Below are positions 39,388-47,346 of a stretch of 64,000 nucleotides of DNA, in pieces. This DNA is from CADEED01 sp036677145. Its GTDB lineage: Bacteria > Pseudomonadota > Gammaproteobacteria > Steroidobacterales > Steroidobacteraceae. The notes beneath the pieces were generated by a model. That model did not search any database. It saw only the letters and a list, made by a program, of their open reading frames with translations, and was not told the origin of the DNA. The stretch is from NCBI GenBank assembly GCA_036677145.1, contig JAKFFF010000010.1, positions 1 to 64,000 on the forward strand. The letters run 5' to 3'. Numbering within the stretch: position 1 is the first letter of the stretch; every line of letters begins with the position of its first letter. The translations under genes were made by a program, and so were the position numbers.

Positions 39388-40461
39388 ATGAAACTGACCA
39401 TTTGCGCGCTCGCGCTGCTGTTGAGTGCGCCGGCGTTGGCGCAGGTCGAAACGGAAAAACCACCCGTGGTCGCTGGCGCGAAGCCGGTCAGTGTCGAGCG
39501 CGTGCGCGTGCACGGCGCGGCACTCGAAGGCAATCTCGAAGGCAACGCCGTGGAGCGGGAACTGCTCGTATTTCTCCCGCCTGGATACAAGGCGGACAAG
39601 AAACGCCGTTACCCGGTCGTCTACGCGCTGCATGGCTTCTTCATCGGCGCCGATCAATGGAGCCGTGAGATCCACGTTCCGCAGACTCTGGAAGGTGCAT
39701 TCGCGCTCGGCGCGAAAGAAATGATCGTGGTGCTGCCGGACTCGAAAACCGTGCACATGGGCTCTATGTATTCGAGCTCGGTGACCACCGGCGACTTCGA
39801 GAACTTCATCGCGCGGGATGTCGTCGGCTACATCGATGCTCACTACCGGACGCTCCCGGCGCGCGAGAGCCGCGGTCTGGCCGGCCACTCGATGGGTGGA
39901 TATGGCGCGACGCGAATCGGCATGAAACATGCGGACGTGTTCGGCAGCCTCTACATCATGAGCCCGTGTTGCCTTTCGCCGCGGCCGTTCCCGATGGATG
40001 CGGAGTTGTCGAAGAAACTCGAGGCCATTCGTTCGAATGACGACTTCGCCTCGTTGCCGTTCTTCGCGCGCGCGACGTTCGCGAGCGCGGCGGCCTGGTC
40101 ACCCAACCCGAACAATCCGCCGTTCTACGTCGATCTGCCGACGAAGGACGGTGCGCCTCGACCCGACGTGCTGGCACGCTGGACGGCGAACGCGCCGCTG
40201 GCGTTCATCGATCAGTACGTCATCGAACTCAGGCGTTATGCGGCCATTTCGCTGGACGTCGGCGACCAGGACGGATTGCGTGGCGATACCGCCAGGCTCC
40301 ACGAAGTGCTGCGGCAAAATGGCATTGCCAACACTTTCGAGGAATACCCAGGAACGCATACCAGCAGGCTCGGGGATCGCATCCAGAATCACGTGCTGCC
40401 TTTCTTCAGCAAACATTTGTGTTTCGACGCGAAATGCGGGCGCGCGAATCCGGGCTTGTAA
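39388..40461 (+). CDS. secreted esterase (esterase D / putative esterase family)
   Basis: From ATG 39388 (GGGGAGG upstream) the 357-residue protein has a clear signal peptide (MKLTICALALLLSAPALAQ), then an alpha/beta hydrolase fold: LLVFLPPGYKADKKRRYPVVYALHGF, the nucleophile elbow GHSMGGYGATRIG (Ser168), and a likely His in YPGTHTSRLGD. Two adjacent Cys (SPCC) and two near the C-terminus may form disulfides. The family includes feruloyl and acetylxylan esterases. It is followed 39 bases later by a GH51 gene, consistent with removal of esters from arabinoxylan. Confidence 0.85.
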   Translation: MKLTICALALLLSAPALAQVETEKPPVVAGAKPVSVERVRVHGAALEGNLEGNAVERELLVFLPPGYKADKKRRYPVVYALHGFFIGADQWSREIHVPQTLEGAFALGAKEMIVVLPDSKTVHMGSMYSSSVTTGDFENFIARDVVGYIDAHYRTLPARESRGLAGHSMGGYGATRIGMKHADVFGSLYIMSPCCLSPRPFPMDAELSKKLEAIRSNDDFASLPFFARATFASAAAWSPNPNNPPFYVDLPTKDGAPRPDVLARWTANAPLAFIDQYVIELRRYAAISLDVGDQDGLRGDTARLHEVLRQNGIANTFEEYPGTHTSRLGDRIQNHVLPFFSKHLCFDAKCGRANPGL

Positions 40462-40500
40462 CTCGAGGCTGATGAGAGTCACGTCACCTGGCGGATCCGG

Positions 40501-42105
40501 ATGTCCATGAAAGTGAAATCGCTGCGCGCCCTTGCCCTTGTCGCCTCGCTCGCGTGCCTGGCAAGTGCGGCGGCGCATGCGGATGCATTCGACGCTCACA
40601 TCACCATTCGGGCCGACCGCCCCGGCGCCGTGATCAACCCGAACATCTACGGACAGTTCGTGGAGCATCTGGGCCGTGGTGTTTACGAAGGAATCTGGGT
40701 CGGACCGGATTCACCGATTCCCAACACACGCGGCATCCGCAATGATGTCGTGGCCGCTCTGCGCAAGATCCGGATTCCGCTGGTGCGGTGGCCGGGCGGA
40801 TGTTTCGCCGAAACGTATCACTGGCGCGATGCCATCGGTCCGCGCGAAAAACGCCCGCGCGGAGTGAACACCGCCTGGGGCGACGAAACCGAAAGCAATC
40901 ATTTCGGCACGCACGAGTTCATGGATTTCATCGAGCAGGTTGGCGCGCAGCCGTTCATCTCCGTGAACGTCGCGAGCGGCACACCGGCGGAAGCTCAGGC
41001 GTGGATGCAATACCTCACCGGGCCCGCCAGTTCCGGCGCTGGCCAGGAACGCGCGCGCAACGGGCGTACCGAACCGTGGAAGATTCCGTTCATCGGCATC
41101 GGCAATGAAACCTGGGGATGCGGTGGAAACATGACCGCCGAGTTTTACTCGGACGTCTATCGCCAGTACGTGAGTGTCCTCAAGCCTTACGGATCGATGA
41201 TCGCCTCGGATGCGAACTCGGATGACTATGCCTGGACCGAGACTTTCCTGACCCGGGCGCTCTTTCGTCATCCGCCCGAAACATCGACGACTCTCGCCTA
41301 CATCAGCAAGCAACGGCAGATCGACATGATCTCCGTGCATTTCTATACCTTCTCGGGAAACGACTGGGGAAAGAAGAGTCCCGCCGTCGGCTTCGACGAA
41401 TTGGATTGGGTGCGGTCGATGGAGCGCACTTGGAAAACGGATGCAATGATCGCGGGCCATTCAGCGATCCTCGACCGACACGATCCCAAGGGTCAGGTCG
41501 GCATCTCATTCAGCGAATGGGGCGCCTGGTGGGCGACGGACAAGAACCGGCCTTCGAATCTTCACCAGGCGAACACTCTGCGCGACGCGGTGATCGCGGG
41601 GCTCACGCTCAATATCTTCCAGAACCACGCCGCGCGCGTGAAGATGGCCAACCTCGCACAAATGGTGAATGTGCTGCAGGCGCTCATCCTCACCGACAAG
41701 GAAAAGATGTTGCTGACGCCTACCTACCATGTGTTCGACCTCTATCAGGGTCACCAGGGCGCCACGTTGCTGCCCACGGAGGTGGCGGCTCCAGAATATT
41801 CGTTCGAAGGCGTAAAGGTCCCTGCGCTCAGCGTGAGCGCTTCCCGCGCCGCGGGGGGAGAAGTCACGCTTTCGTTGGTGAACCTCGATCCGGTTCGCGA
41901 CGCGAAAATCGACATCGATGTCCAGGGTCGCGTCGTGCGTGCGGCGAAGGGACGCATGATGACGGCTGCCTCGATGGATGCACGGCCCGAGTTCGATCGG
42001 CCGGATCCGCTGCAGCCATCTGCGGCGCGATCGGTCTCGGTGCGACGAGGTGTGGTTTCACTTGTGGCGCCGGCCAAATCGGTAACCGTGCTGCAATTGC
42101 ATTGA
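40501..42105 (+). CDS. alpha-L-arabinofuranosidase, GH51 family, secreted
   Basis: The 534-residue protein has a signal peptide (SLRALALVASLACLASAAAHA) and the GH51 catalytic barrel: INPNIYGQFVEHLGRGVYEGIW, VRWPGGCFAETYHWRDAIGP, the acid/base Glu203 in GIGNETWGCGG and the nucleophile Glu339 in SFSEWGAWW. The C-terminal beta-sandwich domain follows (about 430-534). It cleaves alpha-L-arabinofuranosyl side chains from arabinan or arabinoxylan. Many GH51 enzymes are cytoplasmic, so the signal peptide implies periplasmic or extracellular action. It is next to two secreted esterases. Confidence 0.93.
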   Translation: MSMKVKSLRALALVASLACLASAAAHADAFDAHITIRADRPGAVINPNIYGQFVEHLGRGVYEGIWVGPDSPIPNTRGIRNDVVAALRKIRIPLVRWPGGCFAETYHWRDAIGPREKRPRGVNTAWGDETESNHFGTHEFMDFIEQVGAQPFISVNVASGTPAEAQAWMQYLTGPASSGAGQERARNGRTEPWKIPFIGIGNETWGCGGNMTAEFYSDVYRQYVSVLKPYGSMIASDANSDDYAWTETFLTRALFRHPPETSTTLAYISKQRQIDMISVHFYTFSGNDWGKKSPAVGFDELDWVRSMERTWKTDAMIAGHSAILDRHDPKGQVGISFSEWGAWWATDKNRPSNLHQANTLRDAVIAGLTLNIFQNHAARVKMANLAQMVNVLQALILTDKEKMLLTPTYHVFDLYQGHQGATLLPTEVAAPEYSFEGVKVPALSVSASRAAGGEVTLSLVNLDPVRDAKIDIDVQGRVVRAAKGRMMTAASMDARPEFDRPDPLQPSAARSVSVRRGVVSLVAPAKSVTVLQLH

Positions 42106-42200
42106 GCGATCGGCAAGGCCGCGGAGGCTGGCGTCGCGAGCTGAAGTGCCACTTGGGACCACTAACCGATCGTCGAGGCCTGTCTCGCCGTCGGCGTCGG

Positions 42201-43142
42201 TCAGAGCAATGACTTCTCGAGAGTATCCAGCGTGCGCATCGCGGGCAGTACCTGCTGCACGCTCGCGTTTGGCTCACGTTTTTCCTTGATCGCCGCGAAG
42301 AACTCGCGATCCTGCAGCTCGATGCCGTTCATCGAGACATCGACCTTCGACACGTCGATGGGATTGTTCTTGCCGTCGACGAGTTCGTCGTAACGCGCGA
42401 TGTACGTGCCGTTGTCGCAGATGTAACGGAAGAACGTGCCGAGCGGCCCATCGTTGTTGAACGACAGCGACAACGTGCAGATGGCGCCGGACGGCACTTT
42501 CATCTGGATGCTCATGTCCATCGCGATCTTCAGATCGGGGTGCAAGGGACCTTGCACGGCGCGCGCGACGCTCGCGTTCTCGCCGGTCTGGTACTGAAAC
42601 AGGTCGACGGTGTGGCAGGCGTGGTGCCAGAGCAGGTGATCGGTCCAGCTGCGCGGCTTGCCGAGCGCGTTCATGTTCGAGCGGCGGAAGAAGTAAGTCT
42701 GCACGTCCATCTGCTGAATCTTGAGTTCGCCCGCGAGGATCTTCTTGTGGATCCATTGATGCGAGGGATTGAAGCGGCGCGTGTGGCCGCCCATGCAGAT
42801 GCGGCCGGTGTCCTTTTGCACGCGAACGAGGTCTTCGGTTTCTTTCAGACTGTCGGCGATCGGAATCTCGATCTGCACGTGTTTGCCCGCGCGCATGCAC
42901 TGGATGCCTTGCTTCGCGTGCATCTGCGTCGGCGTCGCGAGGATCGCGGCCTCGACGCCGGGTTGTGCGAGGCACTCCGCGAGATCCGTGGACCAGTGCG
43001 GAATGCCGTATTTCTTCGCGACTTCGGCGGTGGAGTCGGGGCTGCCGCCCGCGAGTGTCACGATCTCGATGCCGGGAATGTTCTTGACGGCCTCGATGTG
43101 TTTGACACCGAACGCTCCTTGTCCTGCGATGCAGATTTTCAC
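42201..43142 (-). CDS. ligC: 4-carboxy-2-hydroxymuconate-6-semialdehyde dehydrogenase
   Basis: The 313-residue protein (GTG start, AAGGAA upstream) is a Gfo/Idh/MocA dehydrogenase with MKICIAGQGAFGVKHIEAVKN at the nucleotide site. Long stretches match what I know of Sphingobium LigC, such as IQQMDVQTYFFRR, PRSWTDHLLWHHACHTVDLF, ICTLSLSFNNDGPLGTFFRY and DVSMNGIELQDREF. It oxidises the LigAB ring-opening product to 2-pyrone-4,6-dicarboxylate. It is the last gene of the minus-strand unit pobA-ligA-ligB-ligC. Confidence 0.95.
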   Translation of the reverse strand: MKICIAGQGAFGVKHIEAVKNIPGIEIVTLAGGSPDSTAEVAKKYGIPHWSTDLAECLAQPGVEAAILATPTQMHAKQGIQCMRAGKHVQIEIPIADSLKETEDLVRVQKDTGRICMGGHTRRFNPSHQWIHKKILAGELKIQQMDVQTYFFRRSNMNALGKPRSWTDHLLWHHACHTVDLFQYQTGENASVARAVQGPLHPDLKIAMDMSIQMKVPSGAICTLSLSFNNDGPLGTFFRYICDNGTYIARYDELVDGKNNPIDVSKVDVSMNGIELQDREFFAAIKEKREPNASVQQVLPAMRTLDTLEKSLL

Positions 43143-43167
43143 TCGATGTTCCTTGGGATTGAATCGA

Positions 43168-44007
43168 TTATGTGGATTCCAGGCACAGCAGGCCCGACGC
43201 GGTGTTCGACGCGGGCACGTGATAGAAGCGGTACGCCTCGCGCACCTTGTCGCCGAGCGCGCCGCGCATCGCGAGCCACATCACCATCTCGATGCCCTCC
43301 GAACCGGCCTGGCGCATGTACTCGGTGTGCGAGAGTTTCGTGAGCTTCTGCGGATCGTGAACCATGCCCTCGAGGAAGGCCTGGTCGAACTCCCGGTTCA
43401 CGAGGCCCGCGCGCTCACCCTGCAACTGGTGCGACATGCCGCCGGTGCCGTAGACCACGACGCGCAGGTCTTCCGGAAAATCCTCGACGGCGCGGCGGAT
43501 CGCCTGGCCGAGCTTGAAGCAGCGCACACCGGTCGGCGGCGGATACTGGATCACGTTCACGCACAGCGGAATGACGCCGAACGGCCACTTGTCGACCTGG
43601 CCGCAAGTCACCGACAGCGGCACGGTGAGTCCATGATCGACCGGCATCTCGTTCGCGATCGTCATGTCGAACTCGTCGAGGATCAGGTTCTCGACCAGGT
43701 GCCAGGCGAGTTTCGGATGCCCGTAAACCTTCGGCACCGGGCGTGGGCCGAAGCCTTCGTCGGCCACCGGGAACTCCGCGGCGGTGCCTAACAAGAACGT
43801 CGGGATCATCTCGAGCGACAACGCATTGGCGTGGTCGTTGTAGATGAGAATGGCGACGTCGGGCTTGAGTTTCGCGAGCCACTCACGCGCCGGAACTGTG
43901 CCGTCGAAGTAGGGCTTCCAGTACGGATTGCCGGCGGTGCCCTTGTCGAGCGCCGCGCCGATCGCCGGCACGTGCGAGCACGCGATGCCTCCAACGATGC
44001 GGGCCAT
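43168..44007 (-). CDS. ligB: protocatechuate 4,5-dioxygenase beta (catalytic) subunit
   Basis: The 279-residue protein is the class III extradiol dioxygenase large subunit. Iron ligands expected in LigB are seen as His12 (ACSHVPAIG), His59 (YNDHAN) and a Glu in SEGIEMVMWLAM near residue 240. The general acid/base His lies in the GTGGMSHQLQG segment. It opens protocatechuate at the 4,5 bond using Fe(II) and oxygen. Its start follows the ligA stop with no gap and uses a GGAGGAG within ligA. Confidence 0.96.
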   Translation of the reverse strand: MARIVGGIACSHVPAIGAALDKGTAGNPYWKPYFDGTVPAREWLAKLKPDVAILIYNDHANALSLEMIPTFLLGTAAEFPVADEGFGPRPVPKVYGHPKLAWHLVENLILDEFDMTIANEMPVDHGLTVPLSVTCGQVDKWPFGVIPLCVNVIQYPPPTGVRCFKLGQAIRRAVEDFPEDLRVVVYGTGGMSHQLQGERAGLVNREFDQAFLEGMVHDPQKLTKLSHTEYMRQAGSEGIEMVMWLAMRGALGDKVREAYRFYHVPASNTASGLLCLEST

Positions 44008-44394
44008 CTACTTCTCCTCCTTGTACAAATTGCCTTCGGGCGTGCGCCCGCCGGCCAGCATCATCTTCGCGTAGTCCTCCTTCGGCATGCTGCACATCAT
44101 GCCGGCCACATCCTGGAAGGTCAGACCGTCGCAGAACGCGATCTTGATGGTGTAGTAGATGTTGCCGCCGACCTTGAGCATGCCTAACCAGTCACGCTTG
44201 AGCACCGCCTGCTTCTGCTCGGGCGTGAGCGGGAAGCGATCGAGGTACTCGGCTTCATTGGCCTTGAACGCCACGCGGTTCTCGGGTTTGTTGAGGGACA
44301 TGCAGAACATGTTGAGGTGGTAACCCACGCGGCCGCGTTCGGCATCGTAAACGTAGGTTCCGGGAATGTTTTCGTAGTCGCGCGGTGCGGACAT
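44008..44394 (-). CDS. ligA: protocatechuate 4,5-dioxygenase alpha (small) subunit
   Basis: The 128-residue protein matches LigA: YVYDAERGRVGYHLNMFCMSLNKPENR, then DWLGMLKVGGNIYYTIKIAFCDG and the C-terminal TPEGNLYKEEK. LigA caps the LigB active site in the alpha2beta2 enzyme. The gene is immediately followed by ligB and lies 98 bases after the pobA stop. Confidence 0.96.
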   Translation of the reverse strand: MSAPRDYENIPGTYVYDAERGRVGYHLNMFCMSLNKPENRVAFKANEAEYLDRFPLTPEQKQAVLKRDWLGMLKVGGNIYYTIKIAFCDGLTFQDVAGMMCSMPKEDYAKMMLAGGRTPEGNLYKEEK

Positions 44395-44492
44395 CGTGTG
44401 TTCTCGCAGATAAAAGGGTTCGATGCAGTGTGCGCGAAATCAGCGCCGGTGCGCTCGATGGTGGCCGAAGATTATTCGATTGCGAGTGCAAT

Positions 44493-45689
44493 TCAAGAGT
44501 CGAGCGGCAGTCCTACGTAGTTCTCGGCGAAGACGGTTTTCGCGGCCCGGGAATGACGCAGGTATTCGAGCTCCGCGATCTGCATCTGCCGGTCGAAACC
44601 ATCCATGTGCGGAAATCGATGCGTGAGCTGTGTCAGCCACCATGAGAATCGTTCCGCTTTCCAGACTCGGCCGAGTGCTCGCGCGGAGTAGTTGTCGATG
44701 GCTTGCGTGGTGCCCGTGGAATAGTGGGCTGCCAGCGCCTGCGCGAGCACGATGACGTCGGTGACGGCAAGATTCAGACCTTTCGCGCCGGTGGGCGGAA
44801 CGATGTGAGCCGCGTCGCCCGCGAGGAACAACCGGCCATGACGCATTGGCGCGCAGACAAAACTGCGCAGTGGCGCGATCGATTTTTCGAAGGAAGGTCC
44901 GCGCGTGATATGCGGCGCGAACGCCGTGCCGATGCGCACGGCGAGTTCGTCCCAGATCGCCTCGTCGCTCCAATCCTCGATCCGGTCGTCGAGCGAACAC
45001 TGGATGTAGTAGCGGCTGCGGGTCGAGGAACGCATGGAAGCGAGCGCGAAACCGTTCTCGTGATTCGCGTAAACGAGTTCGTGATTGCAGGGCGGGACCT
45101 CGGCGAGGATGCCGAGCCAGCCGAAAGGGTAGGTGCGCTCGTAGATGCGCAGCGCGTCAGCCGGGATGCTGGCGCGGGCGACTCCGTGAAATCCGTCGCA
45201 TCCGGCGACGAAGTCGCAATCCACCTGGTGTTCGCGCTCGTCCTTTCGCCAGGTGATGCGCGGACGATCGCCGTCGAGACCTTGCAGCTTGACGTCACGC
45301 GCCTCGTAGACGATCCGGATGCCGCGTTCGTCGGCGGCGCTGTCGAGATCCTTCATGACCTCCGACTGGCCGTAGACGGTGACGGCCGCGCCGTCGAGAT
45401 ACTCCGCGAAATCGATGTGAAATGGATCGTCGTTGATGGTCAGCGTGGTTCCGGCATGCACCAGGCCTTCGCGATCGACGCGTTCCCCGATGCCGAGTTC
45501 GCGCATGAGTTGAACGGTCGCGCGTTCGAGAACGCCGGCACGCACGCGCCCTTGAACGTATTCGCGGCTGCGCGCCTCCAGCACGAGGACATCGATGCCG
45601 GAACGATGGAGCAGGTGCGCCAGGAACAGTCCCGCGGGCCCCGCGCCGATGATTCCAATCTGAGTTCGCGGTGTTCCTGCCATGCCCAT
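44493..45689 (-). CDS. pobA: 4-hydroxybenzoate 3-monooxygenase
   Basis: The 398-residue flavoprotein has the FAD-binding GIIGAGPAGLFLAHLL, the CDGFHGVARASIP motif, and the second FAD motif RLFLAGDAAHIVPPTGAKGLNLA typical of p-hydroxybenzoate hydroxylase; length equals Pseudomonas PobA (394). It hydroxylates 4-hydroxybenzoate to protocatechuate with NAD(P)H and oxygen. The start may instead be the ATG two codons later. No clear ribosome-binding site is seen. Its promoter overlaps the proposed MarR operator at 45745-45759. Confidence 0.95.
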   Translation of the reverse strand: MGMAGTPRTQIGIIGAGPAGLFLAHLLHRSGIDVLVLEARSREYVQGRVRAGVLERATVQLMRELGIGERVDREGLVHAGTTLTINDDPFHIDFAEYLDGAAVTVYGQSEVMKDLDSAADERGIRIVYEARDVKLQGLDGDRPRITWRKDEREHQVDCDFVAGCDGFHGVARASIPADALRIYERTYPFGWLGILAEVPPCNHELVYANHENGFALASMRSSTRSRYYIQCSLDDRIEDWSDEAIWDELAVRIGTAFAPHITRGPSFEKSIAPLRSFVCAPMRHGRLFLAGDAAHIVPPTGAKGLNLAVTDVIVLAQALAAHYSTGTTQAIDNYSARALGRVWKAERFSWWLTQLTHRFPHMDGFDRQMQIAELEYLRHSRAAKTVFAENYVGLPLDS

Positions 45690-45741
45690 TCACGCATCGG
45701 TGCGTGCCTTGCGAGTAGTGGTCGTTCGTTGCAGAATCGAA

Positions 45742-45770
45742 ATAGTAAGTAGTACATACAAACAACTCAA
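45742..45770 (-). promoter_or_regulatory. candidate sigma70 promoter for pobA-ligABC
   Basis: On the minus strand a -35 TTGAGT (45765-45770) is followed by a 17-base spacer and a -10 TACTAT (45742-45747). The spacer contains the proposed MarR palindrome, so a bound repressor would block RNA polymerase. In the opposite direction TTGCAG (45729-45734), 18 bases, TACATA (45753-45758) could serve the acyl-CoA ligase gene. Confidence 0.55.
45745..45759. promoter_or_regulatory. proposed MarR operator, site 1
   Basis: GTAAGTAGTACATAC is a near-perfect 7-1-7 palindrome (one mismatch). It lies between the divergent pobA and acyl-CoA ligase genes. A 23-base block around it (45741-45763) is identical at 21 positions to a block in front of marR and the TonB receptor gene (50021-50043). 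Confidence 0.75.
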
Positions 45771-45783
45771 GCCGGGATGCGCA

Positions 45784-47346
45784 ATGCCGTCGCCCGGCTT
45801 CCCGGAGCAACCGTCCTTGCTTTACGAGTCGGTCGCGTATTTCGCGAGGGCGCGCCGCGACGCGCTTGCCTGCATCGACCTGTCGACCGGCGAACGCCTC
45901 GACTATGGAGCCCTGGAGCAGCGTGCCGCGCGAATCGCCGCGGTCATTGCCAACGTCTGTGTTCCCCGGGTCACGCGCGGGCTGCGCGTCGCGGTTCTGT
46001 CGCGCAACTCCGTGGACTTCCTGTGTCTCACCGTGGCGTGCCGGGCGTTGGGCGCGACCTTCGTGCCATTCAACTGGCGATTGACCACCGCTGAACTCGT
46101 AACGCTCACCGAACTCGCCGAGCCGCAGGTCGTATTCTTCCAGGAGGAGTTTGCCGCCAGCGTCGCCGATCTCATGCGGGCGGCGCCCCGCGCAACTTTC
46201 CTGGGACTGGGTGAACACGGTGAACTGGAGCGCGAGATCGCGCGCCCGCTGCATCGCCTGCCCGAGTTGCACGGAGCGGCGCCGGACGATGTCGTGACGC
46301 TGCTGTTCACGTCGGGCACCACCGGCCGGCCCAAGGCCGTCATGGTCACGGAGCGGAATGCGACGGCGACCGCGCGAAACTTCGCGCTGTCCGTCGACGT
46401 GAGCGGCGAAACCGTGTTCCTGTCGCACATGCCGATGTTCCACGTGGCGGGGCTGTTCACCGTCGCGACCACGGTGTTGCAGGCCGGGGGCACTCTGGTG
46501 ATCTCGCCGCAGTTCTCGGTCGAGGAAACGCTCGCGGCAATCGGTGATGAGTCACTCGGCGTCAGTCACTGCTTCTGTGTGCCGCAAATGACGGACCGGC
46601 TGCGGAGTGCGCCGTCATTCGACCCGGCGCCGTTCCGGCGACTGAAGGTGTTGCAGACCGGCGGCGCGCCACACGCGCGCGCTTCGGTACTTGCCTGGAT
46701 TGAAGCCGGAGTGCGTTGTGCCGATGGCTACGGCATGACGGAGGCCGGGACGGTGCTCGGAATGCCACCGCGCGATCTGGAACTGCTGTTGCGCAAGGCC
46801 GGCGCCGCCGGCGTGCCCGCGGCTTCGATCGAGATCCGGCTGCGTGATCCCGAGGGTCGCGACGTTGCGGCCGGTGAAATAGGTGAGTTGTGCCTGCGCG
46901 GGCCGTCGGTCACGCCTGGCTACTGGCGCGACGCCGGCGCGACGGCGCAGGCATTCGTCGACGGCTGGTTTCGCACGGGCGACGCGGCGCGACTCGACGA
47001 AGACGGATTCTTCACGCTCGTGGACCGCTTCAAGGACATGTACATCTCCGGCGGTGAGAACGTTTTCCCGGCGGAAGTCGAGGCGGTGTTGCGATACAAC
47101 CCCGGCATCATCGACGCGGCAGTGATCGGAGTGCCGGATCCGCGCTGGGGCGAATCCGGCGCCGCCTTCCTCGTCATGGCGCCCGGAAAGACGTTGACGG
47201 ACGATGAAATCGTCCAGTTCTGCAGGACGCGTCTCGCGGGCTACAAACTACCGAAGCAGTTGCACCGCGTGAACGAACTGCCGCGCACGGCGTCGGGAAA
47301 AATCCGCAAGGACTTGTTGCGCGCCCGCGGCGGGACCGGCAACTAA
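45784..47346 (+). CDS. AMP-dependent acyl-CoA ligase, probable aromatic/hydroxycinnamate type
   Basis: The 520-residue protein (ATG 45784) is an ANL-superfamily ligase: P-loop LLFTSGTTGRPKAVMVTERN, the A5 motif DGYGMTEAG, GYWRDAGATAQAFVDGWFRTGD, DRFKDMYISGGENVFPAEVE, and the catalytic Lys in LPRTASGKIRKD. Similar ligases act on ferulate/p-coumarate, cyclohexane carboxylates or fatty acids. Context (pobA, lig genes, a hydratase/dehydrogenase, MarR) favours an aromatic acid such as p-coumarate or ferulate; this is inference. It converges on the fused hydratase/dehydrogenase gene with a four-base overlap. Confidence 0.85.
   Translation: MPSPGFPEQPSLLYESVAYFARARRDALACIDLSTGERLDYGALEQRAARIAAVIANVCVPRVTRGLRVAVLSRNSVDFLCLTVACRALGATFVPFNWRLTTAELVTLTELAEPQVVFFQEEFAASVADLMRAAPRATFLGLGEHGELEREIARPLHRLPELHGAAPDDVVTLLFTSGTTGRPKAVMVTERNATATARNFALSVDVSGETVFLSHMPMFHVAGLFTVATTVLQAGGTLVISPQFSVEETLAAIGDESLGVSHCFCVPQMTDRLRSAPSFDPAPFRRLKVLQTGGAPHARASVLAWIEAGVRCADGYGMTEAGTVLGMPPRDLELLLRKAGAAGVPAASIEIRLRDPEGRDVAAGEIGELCLRGPSVTPGYWRDAGATAQAFVDGWFRTGDAARLDEDGFFTLVDRFKDMYISGGENVFPAEVEAVLRYNPGIIDAAVIGVPDPRWGESGAAFLVMAPGKTLTDDEIVQFCRTRLAGYKLPKQLHRVNELPRTASGKIRKDLLRARGGTGN

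Noticed and set aside
42201..43142. Reading the ligC gene as another generic sugar dehydrogenase like the other Gfo/Idh/MocA genes in the window
   Set aside because: The product matches known LigC stretches closely and lies directly behind ligAB.
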